64,000 nucleotides of DNA from Streptomonospora nanhaiensis (lineage in GTDB: Bacteria; Actinomycetota; Actinomycetes; Streptosporangiales; Streptosporangiaceae). A program made the position numbers and the translations under genes. The notes under the pieces are model-generated. The model was given only the letters and a program-made list of their open reading frames with translations. It made no database searches and was not told where the DNA came from. Shown one piece after another: positions 8,382-14,468 of the stretch. Each line of letters starts with the position of its first letter. The stretch's first letter is position 1. The stretch lies in NCBI RefSeq assembly GCF_026642255.1, contig NZ_CP113264.1:6448001-6512000 (forward strand). The letters run 5' to 3'.

Positions 8382-9895
8382 GGTCGGGTCCGGTCGGCGG
8401 ACAGGTCGATCGGCCCCGTGGTCTCGACGTCCGGGTCCGGCCCCGGCAGGCCGCCGGCGGTTCCGGGCGCCTCGGCGGAGGGCGCGGACGGGTTCCCGAC
8501 GGTACCCGGTCCGGGCCGCGGATCCCCCGTCACGGGGGCGTCGGCAGGGAGGGGCGCTCCGTCGTCGGTCCCGGGTCCGGTCGGCTCCTGCGCGGGCCGG
8601 CGCCCGCCGTCGGGCCCGGCCGGGGCGGTCCGTGTCCCGCCGTCCCCGGGCCCCGCGGACGGGGTGGCGAGGAGGCCGCGGACCGGGGGGGCGTCGTACC
8701 GGGGGGTCGTGCGGCCCGGGGGTTCCGGGGCGGGCGTGTACGGGGTGGACGGGTCCAGGGGGTCCGCGGCGGGCGAGTACCGGGACGGCGGGTCCAGGGG
8801 GTCCGGGCCCAGGGTGTGGGGGGCGTCAGGGGCCGCCGGGGCCGGGGTGTACGGGGCGGGCGTGTACGGGGTCGACGGGTCCAGGGGGTCCGCCTCCGTG
8901 GGGTCCGGAACCGTGGACGCGGGGTCCTGCGCCGGGAGGTGCGGGTCCTGTGTCGGGGCGTCCGCCGGGTCCCGGTCCGGAGGGGGCGGGGCCGGGGCGT
9001 ACGCGGCCGCCGGGTACAGCGGGTCCGGGCCGAGGGGGTGCGGGGCGGAGTCGTCCGACGCGGCCGTACCCGGGGCGTCCTGCTCGGGGACGGGCGTGTA
9101 CGGGGTCGACGGGTCCAGCGGGTCCGGATCGAGGGGGTGCGGCTCGGGGGCGGGCGCGGTCACCGGGTCCCCGGAAAGGGGACCGGAGCCGGTCCGGGCC
9201 GCGGGCGGGGCCCACCCCGCGGGCGCGAGGAGGCCCGGGAATCCGTCGTCCTCGACGGTGTGCTGGTCGTAGGAGGTGACGCGCAGGCGGAGTCCCTCCA
9301 GGGTGAGTTCCCCGCCCTCGCCCCGGATGGTGACCTCGGCCCCCGGGGCGGCGCCGACGTGCAGGCGCAGGGAGAACTCCAGGTCGCCGGCGGAGGTGGG
9401 GCGGCGGCTGGCGTCCCCGGAGCCGAGGGCGGCGGTGAGGAGCTCCATGAGGACCTCCATCCCGGCTCCGGACAGGTCCAGGCGCGCCCGCAGCGGGGTG
9501 GGCTCGGCGAGCAGGGCGCGGATCTGCGAGGCGCCCGCGCGGCGCCAGTGGGCGGAGGACTCGGCGGCGTCGCGCAGGCGGGCCTGCTGCGCGCGGTGGT
9601 CGCGGACGGGCTCGGGCAGCCGGGAGCCCGGGTGCTCGGTGACGGTGCTGCGGTCGGGGGCCGCCTGCCACCAGCTGGTGGTGGCGGCGACGCCCTCGTC
9701 CGTCTGCCCCTCCAGGTGGAGGGCCGGGTGCAGGCCGTAGGCGGCGGTCGCGAGGGCGTCGGCCCGGTCGGGGTCGGCCTCCTCGAACCAGGAGGCCAGG
9801 CGCAGCAGAGCCGCGCGGCCGTGCCGCGGCCCCGGCCGTCCGCCGGCGCCCTGTACGTCGTCCCCGCGGGTGTCCGCGCGCTCGTTGAGTGCCAC
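8372..9895 (-). CDS. jetA: N-terminally short JetA-like protein (TIGR02677 / DUF2397 C-terminal half) with Pro-rich repeat tail
   Basis: Residues 20-215 match the C-terminal half of DUF2397: LLRLASWFEEADPDRADALA, TTSWWQAAP, RDHRAQQARLRDAAE and a closing beta-rich GELTLEGLRLRVTS. The N-terminal half, normally some 250 residues, is absent. An in-frame TGA lies two codons before the GTG start (9893-9895), and only 179 bp separate it from the lipoprotein gene, so it is not hidden by a frameshift. A TAGTCT -10-like box (9904-9909) sits 8 nt before the start, which fits a leaderless transcript. Residues 230-507 are a Pro/Asp/Thr-rich tail with repeats of DPLDPSTPYTPAPE. First gene of the jetABC-like operon. 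Whether it is active or a stable fragment cannot be told here. Confidence 0.75.
   Translation of the reverse strand: MALNERADTRGDDVQGAGGRPGPRHGRAALLRLASWFEEADPDRADALATAAYGLHPALHLEGQTDEGVAATTSWWQAAPDRSTVTEHPGSRLPEPVRDHRAQQARLRDAAESSAHWRRAGASQIRALLAEPTPLRARLDLSGAGMEVLMELLTAALGSGDASRRPTSAGDLEFSLRLHVGAAPGAEVTIRGEGGELTLEGLRLRVTSYDQHTVEDDGFPGLLAPAGWAPPAARTGSGPLSGDPVTAPAPEPHPLDPDPLDPSTPYTPVPEQDAPGTAASDDSAPHPLGPDPLYPAAAYAPAPPPPDRDPADAPTQDPHLPAQDPASTVPDPTEADPLDPSTPYTPAPYTPAPAAPDAPHTLGPDPLDPPSRYSPAADPLDPSTPYTPAPEPPGRTTPRYDAPPVRGLLATPSAGPGDGGTRTAPAGPDGGRRPAQEPTGPGTDDGAPLPADAPVTGDPRPGPGTVGNPSAPSAEAPGTAGGLPGPDPDVETTGPIDLSADRTRPWG
8731..9126. repeat. Three 36-bp direct repeats inside the JetA tail
   Basis: Near-identical 36-bp units lie at 8731-8766, 8857-8892 and 9091-9126 (they begin cgggcgtgtacggggt), differing at one or two positions. 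On the minus strand they encode the DPLDPSTPYTP motif. Degenerate copies between them (LGPDPLYPAAAYAP, LGPDPLDPPSRYSP) show older duplications. They are coding repeats, in frame. Confidence 0.9.
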
Positions 9896-10074
9896 AACTC
9901 AGCAGACTAGAGACCTCCCGGGCGCGCCACGCCCGGTTCCGGCCTGTCCGGTCCCGCCGACCTGCCCCTACCACCCACTCTGACCAGGAGGTTTGTGCAT
10001 TTTCGGAACTTTAGGACGATTCTTGGGGGCCGTGGGAGAGGCGAACCCCACCCGGCCGCGCCGGACCGCCCGCC

Positions 10075-10626
10075 TCACTCCGGGGTCGGCACGGAGAGGC
10101 GCCCGCCGTCCGCGTCCTCCAGCGCCTGGCGCACCTCCGGCGTCATGTCCTCGTCGTACCCGGTGATCGTGTAGGTCGAGAAGTACGGTGTGCCGTTCAC
10201 GTCGACCGGGTCGCCGAGTTCGACCTCGACCTCGTAGGGCTCGTCCTGGCAGCCCCGGTCCATGCACCAGGTCCCGTACAGGTCGCCCGTGCCCGACGCG
10301 GTCTCGTCCGTCCACTCGGGCCACTCCAGGCCGGAGAAGGACGTGAACTCGGTGGCGACGTACTCGACGGGGCGCTGGTCGTCGAACCCGTTCTCGTCGC
10401 CGTACATGTTCAGGACGTGGGCGCCGTCGCCCCGGTCCCCCTGGCCGGAGCCGCCGCCCTCCTCGGAGCCGTCGCCCTCCCCGGGGTCGGGGCTCGCCCG
10501 GTCCTCGGGGCTCTCCGTGGCCTGCGGGGCGCCGGTGCCCTCGGGCAGCCTCGGGGTGGTCTCCTGCTGTCCGCAGGCGGTGGCCGCCAGCAGCAGGGCG
10601 GCCCCCGTCAGGATCATGCGCTTCAT
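10075..10626 (-). CDS. Putative secreted lipoprotein of unknown function
   Basis: 183 residues with a short lipoprotein signal: MKRM, hydrophobic core ILTGAALLLAA, and lipobox ATAC with Cys near residue 18. A Pro/Glu/Asp/Gly-rich linker (20-70) leads into an acidic globular region (75-183) with a CMDRGC cysteine pair. A strong AG-rich ribosome site (GGAGGAGG) lies just upstream of the ATG. It is separated from the small secreted genes by a perfect hairpin at 10717-10752, so it is probably its own unit. I recognise no family; the architecture says only membrane-anchored and extracellular. Confidence 0.7.
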   Translation of the reverse strand: MKRMILTGAALLLAATACGQQETTPRLPEGTGAPQATESPEDRASPDPGEGDGSEEGGGSGQGDRGDGAHVLNMYGDENGFDDQRPVEYVATEFTSFSGLEWPEWTDETASGTGDLYGTWCMDRGCQDEPYEVEVELGDPVDVNGTPYFSTYTITGYDEDMTPEVRQALEDADGGRLSVPTPE

Positions 10627-10716
10627 CTCGCCTCTCGCCTCCTCCGTCGGGGCCCGGGACGGCCCCCGGCCGGCCCGCGCGGGGACGCGCCCGGGACCGC
10701 CGAACCGATGGGTTGC

Positions 10717-10752
10717 GTCGAGGCCCCCCGGCGGCTGCCGGGGGGCCTCGAC
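10717..10752. terminator. Perfect 16-bp inverted repeat, likely terminator
   Basis: Arms of 16 bp (gtcgaggccccccggc and its complement) flank a 4-nt loop. It follows the leftward small secreted gene ending at 10803 and precedes the lipoprotein gene. There is no U tract, as is common for actinomycete terminators. Confidence 0.8.
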
Positions 10753-10802
10753 CTACTGCTCTGTTCCGTCACTGTGGGGCCGGAGCCCCGTGACGCCGGG
10801 AC

Positions 10803-11087
10803 CTAGTGGTACCCGTGACCGCCGTCGTGCTCGGCGCGGTCCTGGCTGATGTTGGTGGTCGACGGACCGTTGATGCAGTCGCCCGTGGTCTGCGGCGACA
10901 GGATCGGCACGTTGACACCGGCCAGGCCCACAGCCAGCTCCATGTTGCAGAGCTGAACGGGGACCAGTTGCAGGTTCTGGTTGAACTGCTGGTCACCGCC
11001 GTGCGAGGCGGACGCGGGCGAGGCGAGGAGCATCGCTCCCAGCGCTGCACCGGCGATGGCGGTGGCAGCCGCGAACTTGCGCAGCAT
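10803..11087 (-). CDS. Small secreted two-cysteine protein (chaplin/rodlin-like), copy 1
   Basis: 94 residues: signal peptide MLRKFAAATAIAGAALGAML with AxA cleavage near SASA, then the block shared by all four tandem paralogues (SHGGDQQFNQNLQLVPVQ, one Cys, a short hydrophobic stretch, VPILSPQTTGDC, NGP). Small size, hydrophobicity, two cysteines and the VNVPILSPQ segment recall rodlins and chaplins, the surface proteins of aerial hyphae, but it is not a clear match to either. Unlike its sisters it has a 14-residue His/Asp/Glu tail (SQDRAEHDGGHGYH). Last gene of the leftward tandem array, followed by the hairpin at 10717-10752. Confidence 0.75.
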   Translation of the reverse strand: MLRKFAAATAIAGAALGAMLLASPASASHGGDQQFNQNLQLVPVQLCNMELAVGLAGVNVPILSPQTTGDCINGPSTTNISQDRAEHDGGHGYH

Positions 11088-11099
11088 GCTGACCCCCCG

Positions 11100-11354
11100 C
11101 TAGTCGATGTTGGTGCTGATCGGGCCGTTGACGCAGTCGCCCGTGGTCTGCGGCGACAGGATCGGCACGTTGACGCCCGCCAGGAGGCCGACGGCCAGCT
11201 CGGTGTTGCAGAGCTGGACGGGAACCAGCTGCAGGTTCTGGTTGTACTGCTGGTCGCCGCCGTGCGAGCCGGAGGCGGAGGCCGGGGAGGCCGCGAGCAT
11301 GGCGCCCAGGGCGATTCCGGCGATGGCGGTGGCAGTCGTGATCTTGCGCAGCAT
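11100..11354 (-). CDS. Small secreted two-cysteine protein (chaplin/rodlin-like), copy 2
   Basis: 84 residues. The signal peptide is nearly the same as in copy 1 (MLRKITTATAIAGIALGAML), cleaved near SASA. The mature part is SGSHGGDQQYNQNLQLVPVQ, LCNTELAVGLLAGVNVPIL, SPQTTGDCVNGPISTNID. It ends exactly at the shared STNID end without the extra tail of copy 1. Thirteen bp separate it from copy 1 and 15 bp from copy 3, so they are probably transcribed together. Role as a surface or aerial-hypha protein is inferred from size, secretion signal and composition only. Confidence 0.75.
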   Translation of the reverse strand: MLRKITTATAIAGIALGAMLAASPASASGSHGGDQQYNQNLQLVPVQLCNTELAVGLLAGVNVPILSPQTTGDCVNGPISTNID

Positions 11355-11369
11355 GTCTGGAATCCCCTG

Positions 11370-11621
11370 CTAGTCGATGTTGGTGCTGATCGGGCCGTTG
11401 ACGCAGTCGCCGGTGGTCTGCGGCGACAGGACCGGGATGTTCACGGCGACCAGGCCGATGGCGGCGCTGGTGTTGCAGAGCTGGACCGGAATGGCCTGCA
11501 GGTTCTGGTTGTACTGCTGGTCGCCACCGTGGGAGCCGGAGGCGAGGGCCGGGGACCCGGTGAGAACGACGCCGAGAGCGGCGCCAGCGACGAGACCGGC
11601 AACGCCGAGCTTACGCAGCAT
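11370..11621 (-). CDS. Small secreted two-cysteine protein (chaplin/rodlin-like), copy 3
   Basis: 83 residues starting at the ATG at 11619-11621 (GAAGGG ribosome site upstream); a longer in-frame extension through 11942 is not credible because it crosses copy 4 in another frame. Signal MLRKLGVAGLVAGAALGVVL, cleavage near ALAS, then SGSHGGDQQYNQNLQAIPVQ, LCNTSAAIGLVAVNIPVL and SPQTTGDCVNGPISTNID. The two cysteines and the flanking SPQTTGDC motif are as in the other three. The middle (TSAAIGLVAVNIPV) is the most divergent of the four. Confidence 0.75.
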   Translation of the reverse strand: MLRKLGVAGLVAGAALGVVLTGSPALASGSHGGDQQYNQNLQAIPVQLCNTSAAIGLVAVNIPVLSPQTTGDCVNGPISTNID

Positions 11622-11677
11622 TGAATTGCCCTTCGAGAAAGTGTGAGACATCGTCACGGTCGAACGAATTGCCGGAA

Positions 11678-11923
11678 TTAGCTGATGTTGGTGCCGATGG
11701 GGCCGTTCACGCAGTCGCCGGTGGTCTGCGGCGACAGGATCGGCACGGTCACGGCGACCAGACCGACGCTGCCGGTCAGGTTGCAGGACTGGATCGGGAC
11801 CAGCTGGAGGTTCTGGTTGAACTGCTGGTCGCCGCCGTGCGAGGCGTGAGCGGGAGCCCCCATGAGGAGAGCGCCCATCGCGGCACCGGCGACCAGGCCG
11901 GCAACGGCCATCTTCTTGATCAT
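11678..11923 (-). CDS. Small secreted two-cysteine protein (chaplin/rodlin-like), copy 4
   Basis: 81 residues: signal MIKKMAVAGLVAGAAMGALL, cleavage near AHA, then SHGGDQQFNQNLQLVPIQ, SCNLTGSVGLVAVTVPIL and SPQTTGDCVNGPIGTNIS. First gene of the leftward array; the sequence upstream (11924-12463) is unusually AT-rich for this genome and probably holds the promoter. A GGGGGAA ribosome site precedes the ATG. Together with copies 1-3 it forms a recent tandem family. Confidence 0.75.
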   Translation of the reverse strand: MIKKMAVAGLVAGAAMGALLMGAPAHASHGGDQQFNQNLQLVPIQSCNLTGSVGLVAVTVPILSPQTTGDCVNGPIGTNIS

Positions 11924-12463
11924 GTTTCCCCCGGGAAATCATTACGAGGCATTGACAGAAAAAGACTCAGGCGCTTGCTGCACCTGTGTCGCGGTGGACT
12001 GGTGCAATCATCATCCGGCCCCCGTTTTTTGTCAACGCCGAAACCCCGGAATCGCTTTGTCCATATTGCCGTCAGGGTTCTTTTTGCGTCATGCACAAAT
12101 GGATTGATTGCCCTTCTTTTCGCGCGACACGCACAAAGGCCCGGTACTCGGTCGAGGGGTGGCCGTACCGGCGAACCGGGCACATCCACCGCTAACGCCA
12201 CAGGAGCACCTTCGCCCCGTGCGCGGAACCGCCCGTGGAGACGGAGAAACCGCAGCTCAGGGCAGGGTCGGCCGCGTGGTCGGGGAGCGGCTCCGGTCGG
12301 ACCGGAAGCAGGGCTCGCCGTTACTCCGCCGTGTCCTGAACGCGACACATTCGCGATCAGCCGAATCCCGGGAGGCGGCGGATCCGCGACGGCGGGAGCC
12401 GGGCCGGATCGGGGTGGGCCGGGGCGAGGAGGGCGCCGGGCCGACGGGGCCCGGACACACGAC
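11924..12463. other. Intergenic region with probable promoter of the small secreted gene array
   Basis: 540 bp with no credible gene. The half nearest copy 4 (about 11940-12140) is AT-rich with T runs, unlike its surroundings, and would carry the leftward promoter. I could not pick out a convincing -10/-35 pair. The rest is GC-rich and shows nothing I can name. Confidence 0.4.
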
Positions 12464-12495
12464 GGGGCCCCGGCACCTGATGGTGCCGGGGCCCC
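12464..12495. terminator. Perfect 14-bp hairpin, original tRNA-Tyr terminator
   Basis: Arms ggggccccggcacc and complement with loop tgat. It lies 3 bp left of the left attachment repeat. Before the element inserted it would have been directly downstream of the leftward tRNA-Tyr gene. Confidence 0.75.
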
Positions 12496-12497
12496 GA

Positions 12498-12555
12498 TCC
12501 CAGGGTGGCAGGTGAAGGATTCGAACCTTCGAAGGCTAAGCCGACGGATTTACAG
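12498..12555. repeat. attL: Left attachment site (58-bp direct repeat)
   Basis: Identical over 58 bp to 29223-29280. It contains the 3' half of tRNA-Tyr, from the anticodon loop to the acceptor end, read on the minus strand. Identity stops abruptly at both edges. No int gene lies on this side, so it is the distal end of the element. Confidence 0.92.
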
Positions 12556-12851
12556 AGGTCTCCCACTTCGAGCCCCTTAGGCAACCTGACCTGGACATAC
12601 GTCCGCTTCAGGGCGTGTCCCGTGACAGCCGTCCCGCCAGGGTCCCGAAACAGGCCCTCAGGCGACCTCTCGGCACGACGATCGGGAGCACGATGGATCA
12701 CCCTGGAGCGACTCGGTTCGCCCACCAGAAGCCATCTCAGAGAGACGTTTTGTGATCTACGCCACTGACTCCTTCTCTGTCGACTCCCGCCGACGGAACG
12801 GGCCGACACCCGACCCTCCTGTTGTCGGTGCGCTTCCCTAGGCTCGATCTC
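12556..12851. other. Non-coding left end of the element, with tRNA-like remnant
   Basis: No gene seen. The first 45 bp after the repeat (12556-12600) resemble the 5' half of tRNA-Tyr (shared ctccca and ggcaacctg, then cctgg), but the anticodon stem could not pair. The remainder is featureless apart from a TAGGCT -10-like box at 12839-12844. Confidence 0.5.
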
Positions 12852-13967
12852 GTGGACGAGACCATGATCGAGATCCTTGACCTTCAGAAGCAGTGGAGCG
12901 CCAAGAACACCGAGGCGATGAAGAGCCGCGGGGTTCTGGTGCGCAAGACATTCGCGCATCAGCTCCGTCAGCACATCCCGGCCTTGGCGACCGCACTGGG
13001 TGTGCCTGAGCCCGAGGTGGATGTGGAGGGGCGTGACGGAACAGGGCTGAAGACGGAGGTCCCTTGGACTCGGGTCTACCTCCCAGAACGTTCTCCCCAC
13101 GCGACGGAGGGTTGGTACCTGGTCTACCTCTTCGGTGCCAAGGGGGACCGGGTCTACCTCTCCCTGATCCAGGGCACCAGTCGCTGGACAGGTGCGCACT
13201 TCGAGGCACGCAGTCCCAAGGAACTCGTGAAGCGCGTGGCATGGGCCCGCCCACTCCTGAAGGAGCTGCTCACCGAACGCGACGACCTCGTTGAAGCCAT
13301 CGACCTCCAATCGGAGAATTCGAAGGTGGCCCCTCGATACGCGGCGGGCAGCGTGATCGCGATCGAGTACGACTGGTCCGACATGCCGGCTGAGGCCACT
13401 CTGGTCGAAGACCTGCTGTACATGGCCCGCCTGCTCCGCGCGATCCACCACGGTGAGGACACGGCCTCTCACGTCCCGGGGGACGCTCCCCCCGAGGTGT
13501 TGGACGCCACCGACGCGGCTGCCAAGACCGCCGGTCGTCGGACGAAGGCCGCCAAGGGCCAAGGGTTCCGACTGAGCGCTCATGATCGACGAGCGCTGGA
13601 GTTGCACAGCGTCGGCATGGCCACCGCCTACTTCGAAACCAGCGGTTGGACGGTCAAGGACGTCGGGGCCAAGGAGTCCTACGACCTGCTGCTGACGCGA
13701 GGGGACGAACGCCTGCACGTGGAGGTGAAGGGAACCACCTCGGAAGGCACCCAGGTGATCCTCACGCGCGCCGAGGTCGAGAAGCAGCGCGAACTCGCCC
13801 CAGCGAACGCACTCGTGGTCGTCCACTCGATCCACCTGGATCGGAGCGTGTCACCGCCAACTGCGAGCGGGGGCGTCCTGCACTGCACTTCCCCCTGGAA
13901 GATCGAGGAGGAGGACCTGACGGTCGTCTCGTACGTCTACCGTTCAGGCGTTCCTCAGGTCCCCTGA
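12852..13967 (+). CDS. McrB N-terminal-like (DUF3578) + DUF3883 protein, probable defence cargo
   Basis: About 371 residues. The N-terminal half has WSAKNTEAMKSRG and, around 75-110, the WYLVYLFGAKGDRVYLSL, QGTS block of the MrcB-N/DUF3578 domain, which in McrB-type proteins reads modified DNA. The C-terminal part (about 245-345) is DUF3883: ELHSVGMATAYFETSGW, YDLLLTRGDERLHVEVKGTT. Its D...E-V-K spacing resembles a PD-(D/E)xK nuclease core. No GTPase domain is present, so it is not McrB itself. Known relatives of both domains occur in restriction-like systems; a type IV-like defence role here is inference. GTG at 12852 is 7 nt after a TAGGCT box, fitting a leaderless start; TTG 12822 or ATG 12864 are alternatives. 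It stands alone next to the left att site. Confidence 0.75.
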   Translation: MDETMIEILDLQKQWSAKNTEAMKSRGVLVRKTFAHQLRQHIPALATALGVPEPEVDVEGRDGTGLKTEVPWTRVYLPERSPHATEGWYLVYLFGAKGDRVYLSLIQGTSRWTGAHFEARSPKELVKRVAWARPLLKELLTERDDLVEAIDLQSENSKVAPRYAAGSVIAIEYDWSDMPAEATLVEDLLYMARLLRAIHHGEDTASHVPGDAPPEVLDATDAAAKTAGRRTKAAKGQGFRLSAHDRRALELHSVGMATAYFETSGWTVKDVGAKESYDLLLTRGDERLHVEVKGTTSEGTQVILTRAEVEKQRELAPANALVVVHSIHLDRSVSPPTASGGVLHCTSPWKIEEEDLTVVSYVYRSGVPQVP

Positions 13968-14111
13968 CGCAGTCTCCTCGCTCGTCCGCAGTTCGCCACC
14001 GCCTGGGGTGCCGGCCCCGGCCGTAGTGGTGGTGGTGCGAGACGCTATCGCCCTGAGACCAAGACCTGGGTGAGCCGCAGCGATGTCCGCCCTCGGGGAG
14101 GCACCGGCCCC

Positions 14112-14335
14112 CGCCGCAGAACCTACAGAACTCACAGAACCAACGTTTGCGCACGTCAAGCTGTTGGATCATTGAACCGCAGAACTCCGCAATACTCCCG
14201 CAGAACCGCAGAAGCTCCTCTCACCAAGGGGGTACTGCGGTTCTGTGTAGGTTCTTCGAGGTTCTGCGGTTCTAACCCCATGACCCTCTGAACAGGGAAA
14301 ACAGGGGGTTCTGTAGGTTGTGTAGGTTCTGCGGC
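14112..14335. repeat. Array of 9-bp repeats in two opposed orientations; candidate origin or transfer locus
   Basis: A non-coding stretch holds about ten copies of cagaac or its complement gttctg. On one side the hexamers start at 14116, 14125 and 14134 (9-bp period), then 14179 and 14200. On the other side gttctg-type copies start at 14240, 14251, 14261, 14269, and again at 14308, 14317 and 14326 (9-bp period). The unit on the right reads GGTTCTGTA. Opposed iteron blocks fit a replication origin, a clt-like TraB binding locus or a multi-site operator; the sequence alone does not decide. Confidence 0.7.
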
Positions 14336-14468
14336 GGGCTGAGACCAGCAAATTGCGGTCAGCTACACCACTCAACGAACCACACTCACAGCGTGTGACG
14401 GCGAGGTTCCCCGCAACTGGATAAGACCGTGATTCCTCACCATGAGCTGTCCTCGCTACGGTCTTCTC

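Noticed and set aside
6978-9272. 764-codon plus-strand frame opposite jetB and jetA
   Set aside because: Low-complexity antisense frame; the minus-strand genes carry recognisable DUF2398 and DUF2397 segments.
10803-11923. Naming the four small secreted genes chaplins
   Set aside because: The chaplin GN-rich motif and VCGNSVNVIG-type segment are missing; similarity is in size and style only.
12498-12600. A second complete tRNA-Tyr gene at the left end
   Set aside because: The 3' half is exact, but the 5' half cannot form the anticodon stem and has a mismatch in the acceptor; it is an attachment site with a remnant.
12357-13835. 492-codon minus-strand frame over the McrB-N/DUF3883 gene
   Set aside because: It also spans the att site and shows no domain; the plus-strand frame has two family signatures.
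14112-14335. CRISPR array
   Set aside because: Units are 9 bp without spacers of regular size and run in both orientations; no cas genes are near.
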